Source: Candidatus Pseudoruminococcus merdavium (GTDB taxonomy: Bacteria > Bacillota > Clostridia > Oscillospirales > Ruminococcaceae). Taken from it: 64,000 nucleotides of DNA. The notes below the pieces were generated by a model. It saw only the letters and a program-made list of their open reading frames with translations, had not been told where the DNA came from and did no database searches. A program made the translations under genes and the position numbers. Shown here piece by piece: positions 25,695 through 34,429 of this stretch (within the stretch, counting starts at the first letter, position 1; every line of letters begins with the position of its first letter). Location of the stretch: NCBI GenBank assembly GCA_904419745.1, contig CAJFSS010000003.1, forward strand, positions 1 to 64,000. Reading direction: 5' to 3'.

Positions 25695-26627
25695 ATGGCA
25701 ATCAATAAAGTGATGAGACAGGCGCTCAAAGCGTTGTCCTATCCGGATTTGGATACCAAACACACTTATAAGTTACAGCGTGCGGCGATTAATTTGACCC
25801 ATGCCCATGTTCTGCGCCCTTTTTATAAAATTTGGGATCATAAGGTGGATGCAGGCGATCATCAAATTCCTGTACGGATTTTCTCACCAGAAGTAAAAGG
25901 GGATTTCCCCGTCCTGCTGTTTTTTCATGGAGGAGGCTGGGTGACAGGGAATATTGACAGTTATGATAAAGTGTGTACCAACATGGCGCGGATTACAAAA
26001 CACCGGGTTGTTTCCGTGGACTATCGTTTGGCACCGGAGTATCCCTTCCCGGCAGGCTTGCATGACTGTTATCGAGTGGCAAAAGAAATCTATAAAAATC
26101 CCTCCCTGCTTGGAATAAAAACAAACGAAATTACCCTTATCGGGGACAGCGCTGGTGGAAATCTGGCGGCTGCGGTTTCTTTGATGGCAAGAGACCGGGG
26201 AGATTTTTTACCTCACAGGCAGATCCTTATTTATCCTGCAACATACAATGATCATAGTGAGACCTCCCCTTTTCCATCTGTCCATGAAAACGGGGAAGGG
26301 TATCTGCTGACCAGCAAAAAGGTCTGTGATTATCTGGATTTGTACCAGGGAAAAGACGAGGATCGCCTGAATCCCTACTTTGCCCCACTACTTTCCAAGC
26401 ATTTGGATCATCAACCGGATACCTTAATTATAACCGCAGAATATGATCCTTTGCGAGATGAAGGGGAGGCATATGGAAAAAAACTAATGCAGTTTGGAAC
26501 CCATGTGAAGATGTACCGGATGCATGATGCGCTCCATGGATTTATGTCTTTAAGCCCTCGGTTTTCCCATGTAAAAAAGGCATACCGTTATATCAACCGG
26601 TTTCTCAGTGAGGAGAGAGAGGAATGA
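25695..26627 (+). CDS. Alpha/beta hydrolase, HSL/acetyl-esterase family
   Basis: A protein of about 310 residues of the hormone-sensitive-lipase family. 'LFFHGGGWVTGN' is the oxyanion-hole HGGGW motif, 'LIGDSAGGNLAAAVSL' holds the nucleophilic Ser, 'EYDPLRDEGEAY' the Asp and 'DALHGFM' the His. No signal peptide, so it acts in the cytoplasm. ATG 25695 is preferred over 25683 because AAAGGATG lies at a better distance. Its stop overlaps the acyltransferase start by four bases (ATGA), so the two proteins are probably made together and may act on the same ester. Confidence 0.9.
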   Translation: MAINKVMRQALKALSYPDLDTKHTYKLQRAAINLTHAHVLRPFYKIWDHKVDAGDHQIPVRIFSPEVKGDFPVLLFFHGGGWVTGNIDSYDKVCTNMARITKHRVVSVDYRLAPEYPFPAGLHDCYRVAKEIYKNPSLLGIKTNEITLIGDSAGGNLAAAVSLMARDRGDFLPHRQILIYPATYNDHSETSPFPSVHENGEGYLLTSKKVCDYLDLYQGKDEDRLNPYFAPLLSKHLDHQPDTLIITAEYDPLRDEGEAYGKKLMQFGTHVKMYRMHDALHGFMSLSPRFSHVKKAYRYINRFLSEEREE

Positions 26628-27907
26628 GATCTGTAAAAAGTGAAAATTGGAATAAATTAGATAATGCAGCAAAAATTTTTCCGCCGACCAGTAACGAAAG
26701 GGATACCAAAGTGTTTCGGTTTTCCTGTCAGCTCAAAGAACCTGTAGATGGACTGCTGCTACAACAGGCGCTGGACGATGTTATCGGGAAATTTCCCATA
26801 TTCTGTTCCGTACTTAAACGAGGAATGTTCTGGTATTATTTAGAACATCGGGAAACACGGCCCCTTGTTTTGCCGGAACACAGGCCCCCTTGTAGTGAAC
26901 TGTACGACCGCAATCGCAAGAACCTGCTGTTTGAGGTAACCCATTTTCGCCGGAGAATCAATTTGGAAATCTATCATGCCCTGTCGGATGGGACAGGGGC
27001 ATTGCAATTCTTGCGCACATTGGTCTGTCGCTATCTATCTTTGGCGCATCCGGAAATCTCAGGAGATCCGGTTTCTGAACTGGATTATGATGCCTCCTCC
27101 TTTGAAAAGGGGGAGGACAGTTTTCTCAAATACTATGACCCGAAAAAGAAAGTAAAAAGGGAAAAGATGATTCGTGCTTATCAGCTAAAAGGGACTTTGC
27201 TGCCGGAAAATCGGCAGCGTGTTGTGGAAGGGACTATGCCGGTTCAACAAGTCCTCCGCGCTGCAAAATCCCATGGGGCGACCTTGACAGAATATCTCTG
27301 TGCGCTGATGCTCTTGGCAATCGCCAAACAAATGCCAGTAACAGCGCGCCGCAAACCAGTTTCCTTGGATGTTCCCATTAATTTGCGTAATTATTACGAA
27401 TCTGCAACAGCAAGGAATTTTTTCGGCGTCATGCAGGTGCGTTGTCGGTTTGAACGGCAAGAAGATCTAGTCCTGGAACCAGTGCTAGCCTGCGTGAAAC
27501 AAACTTTTCAGCGGGAATTGGCCAAGGATAAAATCGAAGAGAGAATGATCCAGCTTTCAGCGATGGAACACAATGTGGTGGCAAGGGCGGTTCCTCTCCC
27601 CATAAAGGATATGGTGCTTGGTTTTGCCAGCAAATATGCGAGAGTCGCAACTACGGGTTCTCTATCCAATGTGGGGAGCATTACAATGCCAGAATGTGTA
27701 CAGTCTTATATCGACCGTTTTGATTTGATGACAGGGACGGATAAGATCCAGGCATGTGTTTGTTCTTATCTTGAACAATTGACAATCACTTTCATGAGCG
27801 GATTTGCCTCTACAGAAGTACAAAAACACTTTTTCCGAATGTTATCTGCGGAGGGGATCCCAGTGTGTATTGAAACTTCTCCCATGCCTGAAATTGAGGA
27901 GGGATAA
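26624..27907 (+). CDS. Condensation/alcohol acetyltransferase-like protein
   Basis: A 427-residue protein of the chloramphenicol acetyltransferase/condensation superfamily, close to 'alcohol acetyltransferase' (AATase/PapA-like). The catalytic motif HxxxDG appears as 'HALSDGTGAL' near residue 117. A second family block reads 'RKPVSLDVPINLRNYY', followed by 'ARNFFGVMQVRC'. It likely transfers an acyl group to a hydroxyl or amine, but substrates cannot be read from sequence. Upstream it overlaps the hydrolase gene, and the DUF6320-like gene follows after two bases. Confidence 0.8.
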   Translation: MRSVKSENWNKLDNAAKIFPPTSNERDTKVFRFSCQLKEPVDGLLLQQALDDVIGKFPIFCSVLKRGMFWYYLEHRETRPLVLPEHRPPCSELYDRNRKNLLFEVTHFRRRINLEIYHALSDGTGALQFLRTLVCRYLSLAHPEISGDPVSELDYDASSFEKGEDSFLKYYDPKKKVKREKMIRAYQLKGTLLPENRQRVVEGTMPVQQVLRAAKSHGATLTEYLCALMLLAIAKQMPVTARRKPVSLDVPINLRNYYESATARNFFGVMQVRCRFERQEDLVLEPVLACVKQTFQRELAKDKIEERMIQLSAMEHNVVARAVPLPIKDMVLGFASKYARVATTGSLSNVGSITMPECVQSYIDRFDLMTGTDKIQACVCSYLEQLTITFMSGFASTEVQKHFFRMLSAEGIPVCIETSPMPEIEEG

Positions 27908-27909
27908 GG

Positions 27910-28578
27910 ATGAAAACCTGTGAAAAATGTAGAATTACCGTTGGGGCAAATCGAGAGTTTTGCCCGCTTTGCCAACGAAAACTCTCGGGAGAAGCAGAAC
28001 AGGGCCAGGAAGAAATTTTTCCGCATTTGCCCTTCTATTATAAGCAGTACCATTTGTTTTTTCGTATCCTGATATTTGCGTCAATAACGGCTGGGGCAGT
28101 ATCACTGTTGACAAACTTTCTGATACCCACTAGGATCTGGTGGTCTTTGATTGTTATTGCAGGAATTGTGTGTATGTGGATGATCCTTGCAACGGCTATC
28201 AAAAAAAGGCACAATATTACAAAGGGAGTCTTATCTCTGGCTGTGCTGATTTCTGTTTGTACTGGGGCTATCGATTATTCGACAGGATTTTACCGTTGGT
28301 CTGTCAACTATGTTATTCCAATATTACTTTTATTTGCAATGCTTGCCATTGTAATTTTAGCCCGCGTGCTGCACAGCCGTACGGAAGATTACCTGATTTA
28401 CCTGATTGTCAATGGACTGTTTGGCCTGGTACCGCTGCTATTCCTTCTTTTGGGATGGATAACTGTACGTTGGCCTTCCTTGTGCTGTATTATGGTAAGT
28501 TTTTTATCATTGGCTGGCATTTTTGTGTTTTCCAAAATGGATCCAAGAGCGGAATTGAAAAAGAGATTACACATATAA
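27910..28578 (+). CDS. Zinc-ribbon membrane protein, DUF6320-like
   Basis: A 222-residue protein. The N-terminus holds a zinc ribbon with two Cys pairs ('CEKCRITVG...FCPLCQRKL'). About six hydrophobic segments follow from residue 55 onward, ending in a short basic tail. It looks like the DUF6320 family, whose function is unknown. It is the third gene of a tight cluster with an esterase and an acyltransferase, which suggests a membrane partner for lipid or envelope ester chemistry (inference). Confidence 0.72.
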   Translation: MKTCEKCRITVGANREFCPLCQRKLSGEAEQGQEEIFPHLPFYYKQYHLFFRILIFASITAGAVSLLTNFLIPTRIWWSLIVIAGIVCMWMILATAIKKRHNITKGVLSLAVLISVCTGAIDYSTGFYRWSVNYVIPILLLFAMLAIVILARVLHSRTEDYLIYLIVNGLFGLVPLLFLLLGWITVRWPSLCCIMVSFLSLAGIFVFSKMDPRAELKKRLHI

Positions 28579-28750
28579 TGGCTGGCTCATTTTATACGGT
28601 CACAAATTTAGTTTTTGTTTGAAATTTTAACAAGTATTACAATTGGATAGAAAACGTGGAAAATGCTTAAAAATAGCGGGATTTTTATATAACAAGAAGA
28701 TTATCACATTTTTGTACAATATTTTTTAAGAGGATTTCTCCGCTTTTTTC

Positions 28751-28779
28751 TTGCGATACATGGCCTGGAAGTGTATACT
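28751..28779 (+). promoter_or_regulatory. Promoter of the BTAD regulator gene
   Basis: TTGCGA (28751-28756) and TATACT (28774-28779) are spaced by 17 bases, 58 bases before the start codon. Confidence 0.65.
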
Positions 28780-28836
28780 GGGACTAGAAGAAGAACCCTA
28801 CTGGTTGATTTTTTGCTAGAAGAGGTGGATGTTTGA

Positions 28837-30084
28837 ATGGGCGGTAAACAGGATATCCGGAAAAATTCCTTTTTAATAAAAATGTTCGGTAAGTTTTCCA
28901 TTCAGTATGGGGATCGTATCATTACGGATGATATTGGTCGTGTAAAAAAAGTTTGGATGTTGATTGAATATTTGATTGCTAACCGGGAAAAAGCTGTTTC
29001 CCAGGAAAAGCTGATTGAGGTGCTTTGGAGTGAGGAAGAGTGTGAAAATCCTACGGGCGCGCTCAAAAACCTTGTTTACCGGGCAAGGAATGTTCTAAAA
29101 AAACTGGGCGAAACAGTCGGACACGAAGCGATCCAGTATGTTCGGAATACCTATGCATGGAATAATCAGATTCCCTGCCATGTGGACGTGGAAGAATTTG
29201 AAGAAATGTGCCAGAAGGCAGCGTCCCATGATTGTGATGTTGAAAGTAAGATTGACTGTTATCAACGTGCCATTCGGTTATATAAAGGGGAGTTTTTGCC
29301 CAAATCCTCTTATGCGGATTGGGTTGTGGCAAAAAATGCCCACTATATGACCGCCTATAATGACTGTGTACTCCAGGCGGCGTCCCTTTTGGAGCAAGAG
29401 GAACGGTATGAAGAAGTGATTCATCTCTGTGAATCTGCAATTGCCTATACTCCTTATGAAGAACGGATTCACTGCCATTTACTTGGGGCATACGCAAAGA
29501 TTGGGCAGTATAACAAGGCGGCTTCCCATTATGAATTCATTTCAAAATTGTTTTATAAAGAGTTTGGCGTCAGTCTCAGTGAGGAGACGCGTCAGCTATA
29601 TAAAATGATTGCAAAGGATATGCATAGCCTGGAAATGGATCTTAAAGTAATCCGGGATGATTTGAAAGAAGCGTCTGTTTGCGGCAAAGGGGCGTACTAC
29701 TGTACGGATTATGATGTGTTCAAGAGTATTTATCAGGTGCAGGCAAGGCTGATTATGCGTACGGGCTTTTCCATTCATATTGGCTTAATCACCATGACAG
29801 ATCGGCAGGGCAATGTCCCGCCCTCCCATGTCGTTCAACCAATGATGGAAGTACTCCGGGAAACGGTAACCAGCAGCTTGAGAAAAGGGGATGTGGTCTG
29901 GCGCTACAATTCTGCACAGCTGGTGATTATGTTGCCCATGACCACTTATGAAAGTGCAGAAATGGTCATGGACAGGCTGCTTTTTAATTTTCGAAAGGTG
30001 AATAAACGCAATGATATTGAGCTTCGGACAATGCTCTGTGTGGTAGAGCCGGTCGAAAAACCATACGGGTTGCCCCGGGCTTAA
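28837..30084 (+). CDS. BTAD-domain transcriptional regulator with a GGDEF-like tail
   Basis: A 415-residue regulator. Residues about 8-105 form an OmpR-like winged helix ('SFLIKMFGKFSIQYGDR', 'SQEKLIEVLWSEEE', 'LKNLVYRARNVLKKL'). Residues about 110-255 form the bacterial transcriptional activator domain, with TPR-like helices ('YKGEFLPKSSYADWV', 'ERIHCHLLGAYAKIGQYNKA'). The last 140 residues resemble a GGDEF domain in outline: 'VTSSLRKGDVVWRYNSAQLVIMLP' stands where GGDEF proteins have the R-x-GD-x-x-R-GGDEF strand, but the GGDEF residues are lost, so it should bind a ligand or dimerise rather than make c-di-GMP. Target genes are unknown; the class B sortase downstream is one candidate. Confidence 0.8.
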   Translation: MGGKQDIRKNSFLIKMFGKFSIQYGDRIITDDIGRVKKVWMLIEYLIANREKAVSQEKLIEVLWSEEECENPTGALKNLVYRARNVLKKLGETVGHEAIQYVRNTYAWNNQIPCHVDVEEFEEMCQKAASHDCDVESKIDCYQRAIRLYKGEFLPKSSYADWVVAKNAHYMTAYNDCVLQAASLLEQEERYEEVIHLCESAIAYTPYEERIHCHLLGAYAKIGQYNKAASHYEFISKLFYKEFGVSLSEETRQLYKMIAKDMHSLEMDLKVIRDDLKEASVCGKGAYYCTDYDVFKSIYQVQARLIMRTGFSIHIGLITMTDRQGNVPPSHVVQPMMEVLRETVTSSLRKGDVVWRYNSAQLVIMLPMTTYESAEMVMDRLLFNFRKVNKRNDIELRTMLCVVEPVEKPYGLPRA

Positions 30085-30319
30085 TCGGTTATCAAAACCA
30101 TTTTCCATGGGGTTCTCTTACTCCCTACTCCAGCGTAAAGGGGTAGATGCTACTATCCTGATGGAGTACTTTTTCTGCTTTTCATAGATATAGTTTCATA
30201 TTATTTATCCTGAAACTTAAAAGAATATAGCAAAAAAAGAGTTTTTTCTACATTTGTGACTGGTGTGTGACTGTCATAAGGTATGATAGAAATAGAAACC
30301 AACGCAAAGGAGAAGGCCT

Positions 30320-30799
30320 ATGTTTTCCATGAAATCAAGGGTGAACACCATGGACACTGTTGTGCAGCTGCACATCCTCTCCTATGAGGATGGTTTTTTG
30401 GAAGGCATCATTTATAGTGAGTATTATAACAGACAAAGAAAATTTTATGATTTATGTGGAATGCTAAGCGCAATGGAAAGCCTTTATGATACTCTTTCGT
30501 TTCCGCAGGCAACTTATCAGCATCGTAGTTTTACATGTGCAACAAAATTTCGGGGAACACCGCAAAATGAGGAGATGAATTCCATGGCTCGACGCACACA
30601 GGCAAAGGGAGAGGCAACTTTTGTTATTCATGTCCAGTTTCGGCAAAATGCCACATGGCAGGGGACAATCCAATGGGTGGATGAAAAAAAGGAGCAGCAT
30701 TTTCGCAGTACATTGGAAATGCTCCGATTATTGGACGACGCGCTTGCCGATGGAAATACCCGGGTTGACTGGGAAGATATAGAAATCTCCCAAGGCTGA
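30320..30799 (+). CDS. Conserved-looking protein of unknown function
   Basis: A 159-residue soluble protein I do not recognise. The N-terminus has 'TVVQLHILSYEDGFLEGIIYSEYYNRQRKFYDLCGML', the C-terminus 'FVIHVQFRQNATWQGTIQWVDEKKEQHFRSTLEMLRLLDDAL'. The pattern of strands followed by a helix ('FRSTLEMLRLLDDAL') is reminiscent of small PilZ-like or RHS-like beta barrels, but this is weak. A strong AAAGGAG ribosome-binding site and its own terminator support a real gene. It is single in its transcription unit. Confidence 0.65.
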   Translation: MFSMKSRVNTMDTVVQLHILSYEDGFLEGIIYSEYYNRQRKFYDLCGMLSAMESLYDTLSFPQATYQHRSFTCATKFRGTPQNEEMNSMARRTQAKGEATFVIHVQFRQNATWQGTIQWVDEKKEQHFRSTLEMLRLLDDALADGNTRVDWEDIEISQG

Positions 30800-30816
30800 T
30801 TCTTTCATAAGTACTG

Positions 30817-30846
30817 GCAGAGTGAATTTTCACTCTGCTTTTTTTT
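30817..30846 (+). terminator. Terminator after the unknown 159-residue gene
   Basis: GCAGAGTGAA pairs with TTCACTCTGC around a TT loop and is followed by eight T bases. Confidence 0.92.
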
Positions 30847-31066
30847 CATTTTGTGCTATAATAGCTAAGACATGGGCTATATTTTGTTTGGATATCTATG
30901 TAAGAAAGTCTCTGGGAACATAAAATCCGTTTTCCAGTTAGTACAAATGAAAAAATTTACAAGGGCTTCTCTATTTTTTCAGAATCTCTAGGTATAATCA
31001 AAATAATATGGGATATTGTGCTGCTAGAAATACCCCTAGATTTTTACCCGGTTTGGAGGGAGTATA

Positions 31067-31822
31067 TTGCCAAAAAAGAAAAAGTCCGGCGGAGGAGTGC
31101 TTCGCACCCTAATCCTGATTATCTGCATTGGGGTTTTTTGCTTTTCCGCCTATGAACTTATCAAGATTTTCCTTGAATACAATGAGGGCGCACAGGAATA
31201 TCACAAAATCGAACAATATACCAATGAACCTGTTGAAAGTGGTTCATCGGAATTTTCTGTAGATTATGAAGGGCTGCGCGCAATCAATGATGAAATCGTC
31301 GGCTGGATCCGTGTTCCGGATACGACGATTAATTACCCGATTATGCAGACAGGGAATAACGATTATTACCTGTCCTATACGTTTGAACGCAATACAAACA
31401 TTGCGGGGAGCATTTTTATGGATTACCGCAATGCAGCGGATTTTTCAGACCGTAATACTATTATTTATGGGCATCATATAAAAAATGGAAAAATGTTTGC
31501 GGATTTACGCCATTATACAGATGAAGATTTTTATAAGAAACATCCGATTATCTATTTAAATACTCCCGGAGAGGGAAACGTGGAGTACGAGATTTTTTCT
31601 TTTTATCTGACTGGAAATTACCGAAGTACTTATGGAGAGACTTATACCTACCAGTTTGCAGACGATCAGGCCTATCAGGAATATCTTAATATGATTACTT
31701 CCCAGTCCCAATATGATACTGGGGTGGAAGTCTCTGTTGACGATAGCATCATTACACTCTCCACATGCACCAACCGTACGGATGATGAGCGATACATTGT
31801 CCACGCAAAGAAGATTTCTTAA
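31067..31822 (+). CDS. srtB: Class B sortase, apparently active
   Basis: A 251-residue transpeptidase that cuts a sorting signal and joins proteins to peptidoglycan. It has a basic N-terminus, a membrane anchor ('LRTLILIICIGVFCFSAYEL', about 9-30) and an extracellular sortase domain. All three catalytic residues are present: His in 'YGHH' (134-137), Cys in 'TLSTC' (234) and Arg in 'DDERY' (242). The start is TTG 31067, with GGAGGGAG upstream. It is a useful in-window reference for the degenerate sortase-like domain at 22671-25346. No sorting-signal substrate is encoded nearby. Confidence 0.93.
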   Translation: MPKKKKSGGGVLRTLILIICIGVFCFSAYELIKIFLEYNEGAQEYHKIEQYTNEPVESGSSEFSVDYEGLRAINDEIVGWIRVPDTTINYPIMQTGNNDYYLSYTFERNTNIAGSIFMDYRNAADFSDRNTIIYGHHIKNGKMFADLRHYTDEDFYKKHPIIYLNTPGEGNVEYEIFSFYLTGNYRSTYGETYTYQFADDQAYQEYLNMITSQSQYDTGVEVSVDDSIITLSTCTNRTDDERYIVHAKKIS

Positions 31823-31836
31823 AGAGGGATGACAGC

Positions 31837-32478
31837 ATGACCACAGTGTATACAGTCCGCCATGCACAGTCGGCGGGCAATCTTAAAAAAATATTTCAGG
31901 GGAGATTGGATATTGGCCTGTCCGAAATGGGAATGGAACAGTTGGAACCACTGTCCAAACGGTTTGAACACGTTGCTGTTTCCGCCGTCTACTCCAGCCC
32001 TCTCAAACGCGCAAGACAGACAGCGGAGGCAATTTGTCATGTTTGTCATGCACCGCTTATTATAGACCAGAGGCTGATTGAAATTGATGGGGGCGCTTTC
32101 CAGGGAAAACGGTATGAAGAACTTGCTGTCCTGTTCCCGGAAAGATATCAGGCTTGGGTACACCATGCCGGGGCATTTGAAGCCCCAGATGGGGAATCCA
32201 TGCGGCAAGTCTATGATCGGATGCGTTCGGCGCTCTGTGAGATTGTGAGAAAACATGTTGGGGGGACAATCGTTCTTGTCTCCCATGGGTGCGCGATCTG
32301 TAACTTGATGTGTTATGTACACGGAACAGGAGTGGAACAGGTTTGCCTTTCAGGATGCAGCCAGAATACGGCGATTTCCCGAATTGACTTTGATGAGGAG
32401 CTCCGCCCCAAAGTGATTTTTGAAAATGACGCCTCCCATCTGCCTCGGCAGTATGAAGTTCCCTGCGCTATTGTATAA
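31837..32478 (+). CDS. Histidine phosphatase family protein
   Basis: A 213-residue member of the phosphoglycerate-mutase-like family. The phosphorylated His is in 'TVRHAQSAGN' (the RHG motif, here RHA), the general-acid Glu is in 'IEIDGGAFQGKRYEEL', and the second His is in 'VLVSHGCAICNL'. It may dephosphorylate a small metabolite; substrate unknown. It lies 14 bases after the sortase gene and 12 before ruvX, within a run of four closely spaced genes. Confidence 0.9.
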   Translation: MTTVYTVRHAQSAGNLKKIFQGRLDIGLSEMGMEQLEPLSKRFEHVAVSAVYSSPLKRARQTAEAICHVCHAPLIIDQRLIEIDGGAFQGKRYEELAVLFPERYQAWVHHAGAFEAPDGESMRQVYDRMRSALCEIVRKHVGGTIVLVSHGCAICNLMCYVHGTGVEQVCLSGCSQNTAISRIDFDEELRPKVIFENDASHLPRQYEVPCAIV

Positions 32479-32490
32479 AGAGGTGGAAAT

Positions 32491-32919
32491 ATGAAGATTA
32501 TGGCGGTAGATTACGGAGATGCACGTACAGGACTTGCTGTATGTGATAAAACGGAAATGCTGGCTTCCCCAGTTGGAGTGATCAGAGAGTATAATATCGG
32601 AAAAACTCTGCAAAAGGTTGCAGACGCTGCAAAAGAATGCGGGGCGCAACTGATTATTGTCGGACATCCGCTGAATATGAATGGCACGGCAGGAGAACGG
32701 GCGAAAAAGTGCGAAGACTTTGCCAAAAACCTTTCTGAGCTTGTGGAGGTTCCGGTTAGACTGTGGGATGAACGGAGTACCACAGTTACTGCGCACCAAT
32801 ACTTAAATGATACGGATACACGTGGGAAAAAACGCAAAGCCGTGGTTGATGCAGTTGCGGCAACTGTGATTTTGGAAAGCTATTTAAATTATAGGAAGAA
32901 CCATCCGGGAGAGGAATAA
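32491..32919 (+). CDS. ruvX: Holliday junction resolvase-like / pre-16S rRNA nuclease (YqgF)
   Basis: A 142-residue RNase H-fold nuclease. 'IMAVDYGDARTGLAVCD' carries the first Asp, 'LIIVGHPLNMNGTAGERA' the middle motif, and 'RLWDERSTTVTAH' with 'VVDAVAATVILESYL' the remaining acidic residues. In E. coli the family matures the 16S rRNA 5' end; a role at Holliday junctions has also been proposed. GAGGTGG precedes the ATG. It ends one base before the kinase gene. Confidence 0.93.
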   Translation: MKIMAVDYGDARTGLAVCDKTEMLASPVGVIREYNIGKTLQKVADAAKECGAQLIIVGHPLNMNGTAGERAKKCEDFAKNLSELVEVPVRLWDERSTTVTAHQYLNDTDTRGKKRKAVVDAVAATVILESYLNYRKNHPGEE

Positions 32920-32920
32920 C

Positions 32921-33502
32921 ATGAAAGGGATAGGTCGAGTGATTTTTGTGGCGGGGCTTCCTGCAGCGGGCAAAACCACCTACGCTGTTCACCTTGCCAA
33001 GAATGTTGGAATCCCCCTGCTCAGCAAAGATGCAATGAAGGAGCATTTGCATGATGCACTGCACTATGATCCGGTCGATCAGGAAACATCCCATCGATAT
33101 GGTGCGGCTGCCTATGAGGTATTTTACTATGCAGCGCGGCAGGTCATGTGCTGTAGATATCCCTTGATTTTGGAAAGCAATTTTCCCCCGCAGGCAGCGG
33201 AAGTGCTCCGCCCCATGCTTTCCCAATATGGATACCAGCCTTTAACACTTCTCTTCGATGCGGATTTAAACGTGCTGCATAAAAGGTTTGTAGAATGGGA
33301 TCATACCCCTGAACGCCATGCGGGCCTTGTCTTAAAAAGTGGGATCTATGAGGATTTTGCTGTATTTTCCAAAGCCGTTTTACCACTGCGAGACTTCTCT
33401 GTGGGTGGAGTACAAAAGAAGGTCGATACCACTAATTTTGAAAACGTTGATTATCCTGCTCTGGATCAATTGGTGGAGCACTTTCTGAGAACAACCTGTT
33501 GA
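32921..33502 (+). CDS. P-loop kinase / zeta-toxin-like ATPase
   Basis: A 193-residue P-loop protein. Walker A is 'FVAGLPAAGKTTYAVHLA' (from about residue 7), followed by 'LLSKDAMKEHLHDAL' and 'LILESNFPPQAAEVL', the order seen in small-molecule kinases of the AAA_33/zeta type. No antitoxin gene is adjacent, so a metabolite kinase is more likely than a toxin. It follows ruvX after one base. A terminator lies behind it. Confidence 0.85.
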   Translation: MKGIGRVIFVAGLPAAGKTTYAVHLAKNVGIPLLSKDAMKEHLHDALHYDPVDQETSHRYGAAAYEVFYYAARQVMCCRYPLILESNFPPQAAEVLRPMLSQYGYQPLTLLFDADLNVLHKRFVEWDHTPERHAGLVLKSGIYEDFAVFSKAVLPLRDFSVGGVQKKVDTTNFENVDYPALDQLVEHFLRTTC

Positions 33503-33520
33503 AAGTGGTCCCTATAAAAA

Positions 33521-33566
33521 AGCCTTTGTCCCTAAGGGAATTTTCCCATGGGACAAAGGCTATTTT
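33521..33566. terminator. Bidirectional terminator between kinase and TauE genes
   Basis: AGCCTTTGTCCC (33521-33532) pairs exactly with GGGACAAAGGCT (33550-33561). A nested GGGAA/TTCCC stem fills the loop. T runs lie on both strands, between convergent genes. Confidence 0.88.
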
Positions 33567-33937
33567 TGTTCTTTTTTTTGGTTTTTGGAAAACAGTTCCC
33601 TAATTCCGAGAATTAGGACAAAAATCGCAAAGGCCTTTCCAATCAAAGTGGGATCGATTTGGTGAGCAATCAAGGAACCCCCTATTGCGCCAATTATTCC
33701 GAAAGGAGCGCATTTGAGAGCAAGCTTGTAGTCAATGCGTTTGTTTTTTAGATGAATAAGGATTGACACAACAGCAATGGGAAGAAAGAAAATCAGGTTA
33801 ATTCCACCGGCTTGCGTCTGCGACATGCCAAGAAACAGGGAGAGATAGAGCACAAGGATTCCGCCCCCTCCAAGGCCCAGAGAACTCACAAACCCGGCAA
33901 TCAGACTGGATAAAAAGATAATAGGTAAACTGGTCAT
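33560..33937 (-). CDS. TauE/SafE family protein, half-length (second of pair)
   Basis: A 125-residue membrane protein with about four segments. 'AGFVSSLGLGGGGILVLYLSL' is the glycine-rich motif of the TauE/SafE anion-transporter family. Full-length members (about 250 residues) hold two such repeats. ATG 33937 overlaps the upstream gene by four bases (ATGA), so the two halves are made together and probably form a heterodimer. The end is lysine- and glutamine-rich ('SKNQKKEQK'). Confidence 0.82.
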   Translation of the reverse strand: MTSLPIIFLSSLIAGFVSSLGLGGGGILVLYLSLFLGMSQTQAGGINLIFFLPIAVVSILIHLKNKRIDYKLALKCAPFGIIGAIGGSLIAHQIDPTLIGKAFAIFVLILGIRELFSKNQKKEQK

Positions 33938-34299
33938 TTGAGCAATAACCGGATGGCCGCATAAATCATGAACAGGCCAAACGCCTTTCTGAGTAAGTTC
34001 CCGGATATTTTTGACATGGCAAAGGCCCCGATAATCGCTCCGAGTAACCCTCCTGGAAGATAGGGAAGGGCATCTGAAATTTGTACGCTCCCATTCATTA
34101 GGTAGATAATGGCACTGACAAGGGAGACCGGCAAAATTACTGCCAGAGAGGTGGCGTGTGCCTTTTTTAACGGGACATCTGCGCATTTTATGAGTGGAAC
34201 TGCTGCAATCCCTCCACCAGCACCGAATAACCCATTTAAAATCCCACATAAGGTGCCAATTAAAGCGGGTGCTGATTTTTTAAGCCTGATTTTTTTCAT
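33934..34299 (-). CDS. TauE/SafE family protein, half-length (first of pair)
   Basis: A 121-residue membrane protein with about four segments. 'LCGILNGLFGAGGGIAAVPLI' is the family's glycine-rich repeat, 'HATSLAVILPVSLVSAIIYL' the following helix. The start ATG 34299 is chosen because it precedes a basic MKKIRLKK start; the longer frame from 34341 adds unrelated residues. It likely pairs with the gene overlapping its end to rebuild the two-repeat fold. Substrates in this family include sulfite and sulfoacetate; here unknown. Confidence 0.82.
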   Translation of the reverse strand: MKKIRLKKSAPALIGTLCGILNGLFGAGGGIAAVPLIKCADVPLKKAHATSLAVILPVSLVSAIIYLMNGSVQISDALPYLPGGLLGAIIGAFAMSKISGNLLRKAFGLFMIYAAIRLLLK

Positions 34300-34392
34300 C
34301 CGTTCACATTCCCTTTGTTGGTTTACAGATAGTATTCCCAAACAGCTTCAGAATATTGAAGAAATAGGAAAGGAATTGATACAAAGCTGCTT

Positions 34393-34429
34393 AAAAGAAC
34401 CCGCCTCTTAAAAAGAGGCGGGTTCTTTT
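34393..34429 (-). terminator. Terminator between YfhO and TauE genes
   Basis: AAAAGAACCCGCCTCTT pairs with AAGAGGCGGGTTCTTTT around an AAA loop. It begins at the stop codon of the YfhO gene on the minus strand. Confidence 0.88.

Noticed and set aside
32921-33502. Zeta toxin of a toxin-antitoxin pair
   Set aside because: The P-loop kinase has no small antitoxin gene beside it and sits in a metabolic gene run behind ruvX.
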